Of a stretch of 64,000 nt of DNA, positions 53,202-64,000 are shown one piece after another. Source of the DNA: Patiria pectinifera (taxonomy: Eukaryota; Echinodermata; Asteroidea; Valvatida; Asterinidae). Location: contig CM057144.1 of NCBI GenBank assembly GCA_029964075.1, forward strand, positions 6,099,281 through 6,163,280. Direction: 5' to 3'. Within the stretch, counting starts at the first letter, position 1, and each line of letters begins with the position of its first letter. The position numbers and the translations under genes were made by a program. A model generated the notes under the pieces. That model was not told the origin of the DNA. It searched no databases and worked only from the letters and a program-made list of their open reading frames with translations.

Positions 53202-54589
53202 GTAAGGTCTGGATTGAAACATCTGAATTGTTATGGAAATTGGATTAGATAATATTGTTATAATTATTGTGTCTTGGATACTGTAATTTTATTGGTCTAA
53301 AATGGTCACCTGTGAAGTCTAAAACTTACTGACTGCAGGCTGTGTGCACCACGCAGAGCACTGCAACCAATGCAACTTATCATCACTTATGCTCGCTAAG
53401 AAACCTCTGACAGTAATATCAAAGGTACAATGCAGTGATTTAATTTCTTACAGAGTATTAAGTCACAACGATTCACAATGGTTGACCGTTGTGATGTGTG
53501 ATGTGACATTTTTAATACCGGAGGGGCCCATGGCAACCAAGGCAAAGCCGTAAATCCATACATCCTCACCCCGCCTGGGGTACTATGTTTCTTGCGTAAT
53601 GCTTGGACTGAATCCGAATTCACGGTTATCTGGTTTTTATTCTGCCATCTGGTTTCAAATGTTGAATCTACAGATCTGGATATCCGATCTTAATTTGCGC
53701 CGAGACTAAAGAAGTAGTTCACTTTCCCAATTTCACCTGAAAGTCACTCATCTTGCGAGACATTGTGCCTCAAAAAATGTATGGTCTGTTTTTGACTTTG
53801 TTGGATAAAGTCAATAGCAAAATGATACGGTGTAAGCTTTGCTAAGCAAAACTCTCCTACTTTAAAGGTTCTACAAGATACGTGCTTAGCCAGGTGAAAG
53901 CAAAGCATGAGCCAGTTCTCCCTTCTACAGTCAGGGGGAGAAAATCTGAAGGTTGATTGCCGGGCTGATTGTAGAAGCGAGTCTGCTGATAAGCCTGGTA
54001 GAAAATGAGGTGTTCAGAAAGTTGATGGCATTTCTTGAGCTGGGCTATATTGTCCTGTATTTGTAAATCCATACCAGCCTGCCTCCAGATCATATTTACA
54101 GATGAGAAAGAGTCTGTTACCAGGCAGCTGGAAAAAAGCAAAAAGTGTCACTGTGATGACCGACTGCTGGAGGGGTACTTGGTGGTTGCAGTATACTTTC
54201 TCAGTAACGATTGGAAGTAGCACGCTAAAGTACTTACCACTTTCCTCATGGTGAATATTCAAAATGGGGATGATGACAGTGATGATGTTGATGATAGTGA
54301 CAATATTACGGGGATAAAACGGCTCCTCATACAGTGGAACACCCCACACAGTTCATTCTATCCAATTGGTTAACATGAACTGCAGCGGTTGCAGCGCAAT
54401 GGTTGCGGAGGAGTTGGGAGATAATGTACATGGAATTATCAGTTCCTAGTGCATGACAATCCCAGTAACATTAAAGTAGTCAGAGACATGATCGGTGTCG
54501 ACACTGTAGGGTGTCTGACTCACAATCTACAGTTAAGTGTCAGAGTAAAAAGTAAAAGGAGGTAAATCTGATCCCCTGTACTTCGAGGC
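53202..54589. other. Non-coding stretch after exon 33
   Basis: No clear next exon. A candidate at 53339-53424 is open and in phase but has a weak acceptor and no family resemblance (see rejected list). A short palindromic GTCACAACGATTCACAATGG... region lies near 53461. Confidence 0.4.
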
Positions 54590-55760
54590 TTTCCTGACAC
54601 CCAGTTCTGGTACGCATTGTCTTATCACCTGTCAGAGGGCAATAGCTGCCAACTGTTACGAATTTTTCGTAATTATTACGAATTGTTCATTTAATTACGA
54701 AAATAGGATTTGCGTACTAAAACATTACGAATTTCCCATTTTCTACCTAACGAAAAAAAAAATACTTGTAAAGTACCGTTTTTGACCGAAAACTTCTGGC
54801 GAAATGTCGCGATAATGGATGGACTGGTGACAAGTCTAATAAGAATGCAGTAAAGCACCTGATAGACATCAATGCAGTGTGCGCAGTGGAGTACTTGAGG
54901 ACCAGACTAAAACTATTTTTCAATGGTGTGTCATTGTGTGCATCTCGTGGATGTGTGGTTGTGTACTGTATGTGAGTACTTTTCAGTGACGATTGTGAGC
55001 ACATTCGGTCGCTTATTGCCGGGATGAGACCCATCAGTGCGAGATTTTAATCATGGAATTTAATAAGAGTATGGTTGGAATAATTGGTAATAGAGTTTGA
55101 GTTTGTCACAACGTCCAGAAAAGATAAATCAGCATGCGTTTGCAAGGTATGTTGGCGGGATATTTCTATTGCATACGGTGGCCCTAAATCATTGTGTGTA
55201 AAAACATTGATAGTAGTTGATACGAACTCAAAACTCCACATCGATAGCATGCATCTCAAAACAAAAATTTTACATTATTACAGTACATTATTATTCACAA
55301 CAAGAAGGGTATGCACATGTATGTGTACATGTAAACCATGTACCTGTACTCGATGTTGGTAAAGCTTTTGATAAAACGAGCAGTTGAAAATGACCGCGCG
55401 GGTTGATTACTAATTGGGATTTTGAAAAGTTGGTTGATGTCATTGCAGTCGATCCAGGCTCCATTACATAGACCTAAGATAAAACTCCCGCTGGAGTAAT
55501 TCCCCTATAAATGTCTGTTCTTCCATTGAGTTGGGAACTATTATTATTATTATTATTATTATTTATTCGACCATCACAAAAACAAAACAAAACAAAATTG
55601 AGTAAAACTAGCATAAAACAACGAACAACAAGTACAGTAAGACGGTAGCGGGGACCTGGGACGAAAAAAACTGTGAGGTTTGAATGAGAAGCAGCACAGA
55701 TGCTTTTTGCTTTGTGCCAATACATTCCTTGATCACAAAATAACAATTTTTCTATATTTT
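54590..55760 (-). pseudogene. Shattered C-type lectin copy
   Basis: Three blocks match the intact lectins at 59489 and 63233. The block 54590-54645 corresponds to the segment around the Gln-Asn-Trp motif. The block 55446-55537 corresponds to the Trp-Ile-Gly strand and preceding helix. The block 55678-55750 corresponds to the WYKAKSICAASH segment. They are separated by about 800 bp of unrelated DNA and by a 140-bp insert with an (ATT)n tract. Frames are broken; dead. Confidence 0.8.
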
Positions 55761-56224
55761 GATGTGCATTGCTGTATCTCACGAAAGCAACATAGTAAAT
55801 TCAAAAATCTTTCTGTAATTGGTTTGTAAGGGCATAGATATCTGCACAAAAATGTGAAAAGTGTGTGACGTCATGATGACATCATCAAAAATGCAATTTT
55901 TAAAGCACATATGGGAAGGTCCTGTTGTCATAAAACTTGGCGGTAAAATAGAAACTATAATATGCAAAATCTGAAATGATGTTACGATGACAATATTGAT
56001 TTATTTTTGTATGAATTTTCAAAGTTTTCATTTGGATTCCACCCACAAAATTTGACACAGTCTTTCCTCGGATCAACACCAAACTTGACACAGAACAAGA
56101 TCACATTGTAAATGTGTGTATTTACAAGTGCCATCATCATCATGGGCCATTAATTTGATGTCTTCATAAAGGTGCATTTTCAAAGTCTTGTATCTAGAGA
56201 ACTAAAAGTCTGATTGCATTGAAA

Positions 56225-56452
56225 CTGTGTAAGTTTATACATAGGGATGTGTTATAGATGAAAATTGAGGTGACGTAGGGGTGACGTCATCAAGTGATTT
56301 AGTATAGATTTCTGAATTATTGAATATTATCAATTATTGTGTATGTTTATACATAGGGATGAGTTATTGATGAAAATCAAGGTGATGTGGGGGTGACGTC
56401 ATTACGTGATTTTGTATAGATTTCTGAATTATTGAATATTTTCGCCATATCT
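56225..56452 (+). repeat. Tandem duplication (about 114 bp unit)
   Basis: Two copies of a unit starting GTTTATACATAGGGATG and ending in TTTCTGAATTATTGAATATT; each holds GGGGTGACGTCAT. Wider similarity between 55860-55960 and 56519-56610 shows that the region is an old, repeated segment. Confidence 0.75.
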
Positions 56453-56871
56453 CACTATTACACAGCATGCTATATTCAACATTTGTTTTGTAATATGTTT
56501 CTTAGGTCATAGATAATTGCACATCATAACATCATTAAAATGCAATTCCTAAAACACATATAAGGGTAGGGGGATCGTACGTCATGAAACTTGGTAGAAG
56601 GTACATGTAGATAATTGTTACTAGTATGCAACGTTTGAAATCATGTCAAGATGAAGTCATCAACTGCTCTTAAAACTTTTATATTTTTAGTCTCTAGAAA
56701 AAATTTACATTAAAGACACTTGGTAATTGAAATTGTCATTTACATAACTGCACAGCACCATAAGGCATAAAGTCATAAAAATACCAATAATGTGGAAAAG
56801 CCCTCTAGTTTTCTTGGTGCTTTCTATTATGTTATCCCTAATTCCAAGGGCAATGGTCACAGTTTTCTGTA

Positions 56872-57361
56872 CAGGGTGGATAAAAAAAAAAACCAACAAG
56901 ATGTTATTGCTTATTGGAACAGAAGTAGGGCAGATGTGAATCAAAGGGAGATATCCTCTGTTAGGGTTGAATCTCCTCTTTAAAATGACTCCCTGATCAT
57001 GTCCTTACATTCACGGTTGACTGAGCAGTGACCAATATTTATGAAAGGGCCTGTTTAGAAACATGCACCACTTTTCATGGTGAAATCTCTCTTTTTTTTC
57101 ATCCTGGCTTGATTGCCAACCATAGCCTTTCACTCTGTGAGAAGTGACACCAAAAAACCACAATTGAAAAGTGGTGCAATTCTCTAAATAGACCCTTTCA
57201 TAAAACTGGTCACTGCTCAGTCAGCCGTGACATGACCAGGGTGTCATTTTGAAGAGGAAATTCAACCCTAACAGAGAATATCTCCCTTTGATTCACATGT
57301 GCCCTACTTCTGTTTCAATTAGCAATATAGTATCTCGGTTTCGTTTTTTTTATCCACCCTG
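56872..57361. mobile_element. Long fold-back element with TGTA duplication
   Basis: Begins CAGGGTGGATAAAAAAA, ends TTTTTTTATCCACCCTG; arms of about 210 bp are imperfectly complementary. TGTA flanks at 56868-56871 and 57362-57365. No ORF. Confidence 0.75.
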
Positions 57362-57649
57362 TGTAGACTATTGTCATTTCCCAATTTTGACCCTATGCAA
57401 AGCATACCTCAAACACTGATATATTGACCATCTCAAGTCACATCCTCTTGGTGTAAAGAAAACTTCTTTTTCAGTGAAACCTCTAGAGAACTAGTAGAAT
57501 ATATAAATGCTAAATTACTTTTTTTTTGGGGGGGGGCATTTTTGTGTGAAGTTTTAACACTGAGTTTGCAAGTCTCGCCAGTTTACGTGCGCTTCTTTTG
57601 CGAAGTCTTGGTTCCAAACACTGCTAAGTCTACTCACAAACTCCTGCAT

Positions 57650-57990
57650 TAGAATTGACCGAGCAGTTCACACAAAAAATCTGCCACACAAAATTGTTAT
57701 CCACTGTTAGCGGTTGAAAGTTAAGGCACCACTGTCAATTGTATTTGCCTTGAAAATGTCAGCCATGTATGTTAGCCTCATACAGTGTTGCTAGTCTTTT
57801 CTACCTGTAATTTCAAACAAATTCTGAGTTTAGACCCACAATGTGTTTTGTATGGGTATTTCCAACAGCGACTGACAGTTAATAACGAATGCCAAATGAA
57901 AGAGGCTTATCCTTTTCAGTTGAATGCACAAAGCAATCAAAGTGGAAGATTGTTATAGTTTGTTTCCCTGACAATGCTGCTTTAAGGGCG
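57650..57990 (-). pseudogene. Ghost lectin locus: flanks kept, coding region deleted
   Basis: 57660-57775 resembles the 3' flank of the intact lectins (compare 59320-59420 and 63085-63185). 57838-57990 resembles the 5' flank of the lectin at 59489-60226 (compare 60334-60465: GAAAGAGGCTT, CAATCAAAGT, CCTGACAATGCTGCTTT). The coding region that should lie between is gone. Confidence 0.55.
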
Positions 57991-59488
57991 TTGTGCATGT
58001 ATTTTTTAATGCCCATTTGTGCTTTTAAAGTTTTAACTGCTTGTATAGTTCTATATTCTTATACTGTAAGCCATGTTTTAATAATGTCCATTTGTAATGT
58101 CCTTTTGTATTGTCTCTTCTTAAATTGTGGCATCAGGAGATTAACTCGATAGTAATTTAGTTTACTTTTTTAAAATCCATCAGGGGTGCTACTTTTTTTT
58201 CTTCTTTTTTTTTTCTCGTTCTCTCTCCTAACTGTATGTGCATGTTTTTGTTTTCTTTACTGTTCTTATTGTCTGTACTTGAACTTTTACCTGTGAAATG
58301 AATAAATGAAATGAAAAATGAAATGTAGTTAGAGTTGGGAACACTGTTAGGAATATTGCATTTTTCGACAGTTGTTTCCCATTAATTAACAGCTAAAAAT
58401 AGCCGATGACTTTTATGGTTGATCTTTGTTATTATAGAAGCTTTGCTGCAGACTGAGACAAAAAGGCCCATTTTCCCCGCACAGACATTGTACACTGTTT
58501 TCTGTATATTTTCATTTCCCTATTCTTTCATTTCTTGATGTAACTTGGTGTAGACAACGACCCTAGGCTAAAACACAGTATGTGTGTATGGTACCTCAAA
58601 CATTGATGTCATATGGACCATATGTCACATACTTTCAGTGTAAAGAACATTTTTTAGTAGATAACTGAATATCTGATGATACATGACTAGAATATATATA
58701 AATGCTGAATAACATTAATATATCTTTTGGGAAGGATATTTTGATTTTTTTTTTAACCCTATTCTTCATAGAAATAATGTTGTGGCAGCATTGGCATTGT
58801 TGAAGATGTGCATTAAAAACTGCTGTCATAATGATGTGATCCATTGCATATGTAATTCTATATTACACAAAAGGTGATGTCATGATGATGTCATTTAATG
58901 TTACAGACTTTGATCTAAAAAAATTAGCTTAATAATAAATAGCCAAATATTTGCTTCCCAATCATAAGTTTCACAATGAACTATTTACAGACAGTTATAA
59001 ACACCTTCAGTACATTAATTATAGGTAGCATTACTGTATCAACATTAAACCAAAATAGTTATTTCTTCTGTAGGTGCAAAGTAAAAGTTGAGTGCTGATA
59101 TTATTTTTTTTGTCTTGTTGATCCTAACACACAACATTTTTTTAAACTGTTGCTTCACATCATGAACAAATCAAAGGGTGCACAACTACTTTTTTGGCAA
59201 ACATTACTATTAATGTTTATATACCAGTCACAACATCCACTAATAAATATTTTGCACTTATTACAGACTGTATTGCGAGTGTTCCTGATATTGTAAATCC
59301 TTCCAAAATCTTAGCAGTTCCCAACAAGTCTCCCACAAAGTAGTCATTCAGTCTCAAGCTGTGAAGATGTAAACCACCACTGCGTTTTGTACATGTACTT
59401 GCATTGAAACTGGCAGCCTCATCTACCTGTTCATAAGAGCATTCTGAAGGATATCTTTCATATCTGAGTTTGCTTCATGCTGCCAGTT

Positions 59489-60226
59489 CTACAGATCCAG
59501 GCCGTAGCAGTTCTCCATTTCCACCACATCTTCGGTAGCTGCATTTTGAAGGGCGAGGTCATTCAGCTGGCACACCATCTTGCCCTGGCCTTGGTCCTTC
59601 AGATTGAAGGAGCTACATTTCGGATGTGAGAGGCAGGCTTTGCCACAAGACACCAGACCCTGAGCCTGTAACTCCATCAAGACGTGATTATCAGAGAGGC
59701 AAGGGGAGGTGATGCGACCATCAGAGCCGATCTGAAGGCAGAACAGAGGGTTGTAGTCGGTGATAGCAAGCTCACATGTTGCATATCTGGGATTGGTACA
59801 GTACTGATTCCACCATATGCCACCTGCCCTGTCACCAATCAATGCACAATCAGCTCCGCTGTACTGGTTGGTAGGATTTCCTTCCCCCCAGTTCTGGTAC
59901 GCGTTGGTCTCACCACCTCTCAGAGGACAGTTCCAAACACCATCCTGGTTGATGTCATTGCGGCCGATCCAGGCTCCATTACCTAGACCATCAGAATGAA
60001 ACTCCAGCTGGAGTAATTCCCATATAAATGTCTGTTCCTCCGACGAGTTGGGAACTGCAAGGCTTGCATGAGAAGCAGCACAGATTTGTTGTACTTTATA
60101 CCAACTCTTTAGTTCTTTGATGACAAAGAAGCAAGCCTTTCCATATCGGTGCCAGCCCACTGGGCAAACAGTCGCAAAAGTGGCTTCAAATCCAGCCACG
60201 AGAAGCAGTACACTCAACACATGCAT
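59489..60226 (-). CDS. Secreted C-type lectin with PAN/apple-like tail, gene 1
   Basis: 245 residues, single exon. Signal peptide about 1-19 (MHVLSVLLLVAGFEATFA). The C-type lectin domain spans about 20-155: CPVGWHRYGKACFF start, WIGR, NCPLRGG, QNWGEGNP, ADCALIGD, WWNQYC and CEL end. The canonical EPN and WND motifs are replaced by NPT and WNQ, so calcium/sugar preference is likely altered. The tail (about 165-245) has the Cys spacing CGKACLSHPKCSSFNL...CQLND of a PAN/apple domain. Probably an immune or adhesive secreted lectin. Tandem paralogue at 63233-63970. Confidence 0.88.
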   Translation of the reverse strand: MHVLSVLLLVAGFEATFATVCPVGWHRYGKACFFVIKELKSWYKVQQICAASHASLAVPNSSEEQTFIWELLQLEFHSDGLGNGAWIGRNDINQDGVWNCPLRGGETNAYQNWGEGNPTNQYSGADCALIGDRAGGIWWNQYCTNPRYATCELAITDYNPLFCLQIGSDGRITSPCLSDNHVLMELQAQGLVSCGKACLSHPKCSSFNLKDQGQGKMVCQLNDLALQNAATEDVVEMENCYGLDL

Positions 60227-63200
60227 TCTGTTTCTGATAAGTGGAGATCTTCAGCTGAGCAAATATGTAATTTTTTTGATAATAGCCTTAGAGGTGCCTG
60301 TGTTTTGAGTGTAGATCTAGAGCTAAAGCCCCTGTGTGTTTTGCAGGGAAACTTTTAACAGCAACTGACACAAAATGAAAGAGGCTTTTCCTACTCAACT
60401 GCACACGCAAACAATCAAAGTCAGGAATAATTAAGCTATTTCGTTACCCTGACGATGCTGCTTTGTCAAATGGTTAGCCTCAAAACCATTTTTCACGAAA
60501 TTGAATATTGCATTTAACTTTTATCTTAAAAGCTAATAAAGAAAACGAATTGAAAGAGGCTTGCTAAATGTATACTAGATGGAATACAGGAAGCAAGCAA
60601 AGTCGGGAATCGATGCTTTTTTGTTTCCACGACAACGTGGCTTTGTCAGTGGTCTACATGCCTATTGGTTTCAAAGCTCTATCTAATTAATCGCACGAGT
60701 TTGAATACTGCATTTTGAGACAACCTCTTAATATCAAAGTAAATAAAAACACAAAATGAAAGACTAAATAGAATGGAAATGGAATACACGAAGCAAACAA
60801 GGTCAGGAATGGATGCTATTTTGTGTTCCTGACAACTCTGCTTTTTTCAGTGGTCTTTTAATGGCAGTTTGCTTCAAATCCACTTTGTACACATGATGTA
60901 TTTTGTATTAATATCTTTCACATCTGTTTTTAACCCCCCTTACCCCCACCCCCACCCCGTCATAGATGGAATGATTTCACAGGGTATCGGTACCAGCCCT
61001 TTCTTCACTTTAGGCAACTTTTTTTCACATTCAATCAGTTGGTTCATTTCTTGGTAACTACCAGATTTCCTATGTGCCTTTAAAAACAATTACGAGATTC
61101 TGAATATTCATGAGTTCAAGTTTGGATTTTCATACCCTGAATTTCTTAAACACAGTTTGGCAACCTGACCATGAGAATTCATTTCTGGGGAAGGAAGGGT
61201 CATTAGTTTCAGAAATGTAAATTTTATCAAAGTTCAATCACCTTGAAATTGGATTCATATTTTCACATCAATCACATTTATTTTGATTTCGTATTTCACT
61301 GTTTTTATAAGTCCACCAAAAATGTCACTTCAGTAACTTTTACTATAGCGAAAGTGAAACAAAGCAATATTCTTATGATACTGTTAAATAAGCAATCGTT
61401 TCCTAGAAACAACACAATCACTTTCTCCAGTTGTTTACTTTTAATTCTAAAATATCGTCCAAAAGGTGTGAAAAATGTTATTCCATTTTGTTTATTTTTG
61501 GTTTTTATGTCATCTTGAAAACATTAATCAAATATTGCCTACTTAACAACTATTCACATTAATTATTTTCTAACCAGAGGCATCACAAGCAGTACATTGT
61601 TTTGAGTGGAGAAAACAAATTGCCTTTTCCCATAGTTTTTGCCATCCCTTGACAAATTTGGCTCTTCATACATGCCCAAAACAGCTGTTGATTTTTTTTT
61701 AAATGTTATTTTCTTTCGTTCATGAGAGTTGTCTACAAATTGCAGCATCTTTTATACAGTTTAATTTACTTTTTGTGCATTTTGTTTTCATTTGAAGCCT
61801 CAAAATCTCTAGTAGGGTGCAAAATAAATAACAGGTTGAAGCTTCAGCTCAGTAGCATCTTTACATTGTGTTGAAAACAGAGACAATGCATGCACAGTCG
61901 TTGGATGTCATACGTTTGCAACGGGCACCCTTTTTGAAACCACCTTCAATGTTAGTTTTCCTCCAAACGATACCATTTGCAGCAAAATAGTTTCACAGGG
62001 TATTTGATACCAGTTCAATCTTGATCAAGATTTCTGTCAATAAATCGGTAGGTATGTTGGAGATGTTTTTTTAGTGCAAAGTTAACAAATTTAAGAATAA
62101 TAAACTCTTTAAATCAAATGCAGTATTTAAGACAAAATATAACATCACAGACATACATCTGCTATAACAAAGTCAGTCATGCAGTTTACATCTGTTGTCA
62201 ATAAAAATGTCAAAAATGTTGTCCATGTTTAACCTGCTGTTTGAACAGTCACAGACAGTTAAACAATTTATCCACTTCCCATGCCAGGCCTTTTACACAT
62301 GTAGAAACCAACAGTCGGATCTTATTTCAAGTAAGCACTCTGACTGGTCAATTTCAGTCAAAAGACAAAAGCAGATAACTGGGAGGCACATCATTCGTAT
62401 CTGAATCACCTACAGTCAAATCTTAGCTGTATCAAGTTACATAAACAACCACAGCCAGCACCGCTTTATGTAGACAGGGTGCACATTAAACAGTCACTGG
62501 ACTGGTTTTTACTGTAAGGACAACTTTGCACAGATTGTATGTTTGCATAGGAAGGTTAATTAATATACTGATTGGTTTAGATTTGTCCTGAGTATACACC
62601 AAATTATCAAACGATTTCTTTCTAGTACATGGGGAAGAAAAGAACATTTTATGAGCAAAATTTTGCTAAAACTTTCGGTATCATGAAAGACTAGTTGTCA
62701 ATAGTGCAACAACATGAAACCATACTGACTATTTCTTTTCCAGATTTCTTTAAAAAAGGTAACAATAAAAAGTGTAATAAATTTGAGTGCTCATAAGCCC
62801 CATTACACAATTTTGAAACTGTTGCCATGCATTCATAACTGTTAATGTGTCCTTTTATACCTTATTTATTTTTGAATAAAAGCCAAAAATGAGGACATTT
62901 TGCCTCTTTTTACCACACAATATTTGCTAAACATGTCTACCACAAACAGTTCAAATTACAAAGCAAAAATTACCATTCATTTTTTTAAGCCAATCACATC
63001 TAGCACTAAAAAGTAGTTTGTACTTACAGACTATTGCGGGTGTCCCTGATATTGTAATCCCTTCCAAAGTCTCAGCAGTTCATACACAAAAATCTCCTAC
63101 AAAAAAGGTTATTCACTCTCAAGTGTGAAAATGTAAGCCACTACTACGTTTTGTGTTTGCCATGAAAATGTCACGTCATCTACCTGTTCATTAGAGCATT

Positions 63201-63232
63201 CTGGAGGATATATTGCGTCATACAACCAGTTT
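60227..63232. other. Intergenic spacer between lectin genes
   Basis: AT-rich, with no convincing gene. The first 620 bp hold three diverged copies of a lectin upstream repeat (60366-60480, 60550-60665, 60750-60850). A CACAGGGTATYxGxTACCAG motif recurs at about 60978 and 61994. The last part (63026-63230) is the 3' flank of lectin gene 2 and matches 59268-59465. Confidence 0.55.
60366..60850. repeat. Threefold repeat upstream of lectin gene 1
   Basis: Copies at about 60366-60480, 60550-60665 and 60750-60850 share GGAATACAxGAAGCAAACAA, GTCAGGAAT, a CCTGACAAC-like word and TGCTTTxTCAGTGGTCT. As the same sequence flanks the ghost locus (57850-57990), it may carry lectin-cluster control sequences or mark successive duplications. 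Confidence 0.6.
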
Positions 63233-63970
63233 CTACAGATCTAGGCCATAGCAGTTCTCAATTTTCACCACATCTTCGGTAGCTGCATTTTGAAGGGCAA
63301 GGTCATTCAGCTGGCACACCATCTTGCCCTGGCCTTGGTCCTTAAGATTGAAGGAGCTACATTTAGGATGAGAGAGGCAGGCCTTGCCACAAGACACCAG
63401 ACCCTGAGCCAGTAACTCCATCAAGACGTGCTTATCAGTGAGGCACGGGGAGGTGATGCGACCATTGGATCCGATCTGAAGGCAGAATAGAGGGTCGTAG
63501 GCTATGAAAACAAGCTCACATGTTGCATATCGTGGATTGGTGCAGAACTGGTTATCCCATACGCCACCGGCCCATTTGCCCATCAATGCACAATCAGCTT
63601 CACTGTTCCGATTGTCAGGCTTTCCTTCCCCCCAGTTCTGGTACGCTTTGGTCTCATCACCTCTCAGAGGACAGTTCCAATCACCTTCCCGGTCGATGTC
63701 ATCGCAGCCGATCCAGGCTCCATTCTCTGGACCATCAGGATAAAACTCCCGTTGGAGTAATTTCCTTATAAATGTCTGTTCCTCCAATGAGTTGGGAACT
63801 GCAAGGCTTGCATGAGAAGCAGCACAGATGCTTTTTGCTTTGTACCAACTATTGACTTCCTTCATCACAAAATAGCAAGCCTTTCCATATCGGTGCCAGC
63901 CAACAGGGCAAACAGTCGCCACACTGGCCTCAAATCCAGCCATAAGAAGCAGTACACTCAACACATCCAT
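63233..63970 (-). CDS. Secreted C-type lectin with PAN/apple-like tail, gene 2
   Basis: 245 residues, single exon, aligned end to end with gene 1 without gaps. Signal peptide about 1-19; lectin domain with WIGC, NCPLRGD, QNWGEGKP, ADCALMGK, WDNQFC and CEL. The EPN position is KPD, and WND is WDN. The PAN-like tail differs by only a few residues from gene 1, while the binding-loop regions of the lectin domain differ much more. Its ATG is about 30 bp from the window edge, so its promoter lies outside. Confidence 0.88.
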   Translation of the reverse strand: MDVLSVLLLMAGFEASVATVCPVGWHRYGKACYFVMKEVNSWYKAKSICAASHASLAVPNSLEEQTFIRKLLQREFYPDGPENGAWIGCDDIDREGDWNCPLRGDETKAYQNWGEGKPDNRNSEADCALMGKWAGGVWDNQFCTNPRYATCELVFIAYDPLFCLQIGSNGRITSPCLTDKHVLMELLAQGLVSCGKACLSHPKCSSFNLKDQGQGKMVCQLNDLALQNAATEDVVKIENCYGLDL

Positions 63971-64000
63971 GCTGTTTCTGATAATTAGAGATTTTCAGCA

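Noticed and set aside
53339..53424. Possible exon 34 (open, phase-compatible, Cys/His-rich, GTACAA donor)
   Set aside because: The acceptor has a poor pyrimidine tract and the peptide matches neither the SAP nor the Cys-rich module expected next.
55474..55782. 102-codon minus-strand ORF as a small lectin gene
   Set aside because: Only a short stretch matches the lectin; the rest is the (ATT)n insert. It is part of the shattered pseudogene.

Overview
This window is animal DNA: split genes with GT..AG introns, many MITE/SINE/LINE relics, secreted multidomain proteins and no bacterial-style operons outside one virus-like element. The frequent GTAGGCCTAC motif, LECT2/PAN/C-type lectin domains and repeat style suggest a marine invertebrate deuterostome, most likely an echinoderm. 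That is inference, since no marker gene was available.

Region 1 (about 0.5-36 kb, resuming at 53.05-53.2 kb, + strand) is one large gene. I could chain 33 exons, every junction keeping reading phase, for about 1,650 residues; both ends are open. It encodes a secreted protein: a vitellogenin/apolipophorin-type lipid-transfer N-terminal domain (LPD_N-like), a furin-type site, a long amphipathic-helix section, a LECT2/M23 peptidase-like domain with altered zinc-site residues, a basic linker, then a repeated module of amphipathic helix, SAP-like domain and Cys-rich beta domain. I know no described protein with this order. Its introns hold hAT-, Tigger- and other MITEs, a tRNA-derived SINE and three LINE reverse-transcriptase ends.

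Region 2 (37.4-50.6 kb) is a 13.2-kb Polinton/Maverick (adintovirus-like) element inside a 17-kb intron of that gene. Its centre carries integrase, packaging ATPase, cysteine protease, double-jelly-roll major capsid protein, penton-like minor capsid protein and small virion-type proteins, all intact, but no DNA polymerase. It is bounded by unusual 3.2-kb inverted repeats that each carry two ORFs (a WW-PC4 protein and a Cys/His-motif domain). Each repeat ends in a long palindrome around a loop with four CRE sites. The left repeat contains a cut-off antisense copy of the protease 3' end, so the left arm appears to have been made by copying the right arm over the original left end, perhaps deleting the polymerase. 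A minus-strand gene next to the junction ends with a perfect histone-type 3' stem-loop.

Region 3 (54-64 kb, - strand) is a tandem C-type lectin cluster: two intact intronless genes (CRD plus PAN/apple-like tail), one shattered copy and one ghost copy that kept only its flanks. The sugar-binding loops differ between the intact copies while the tail is nearly constant.
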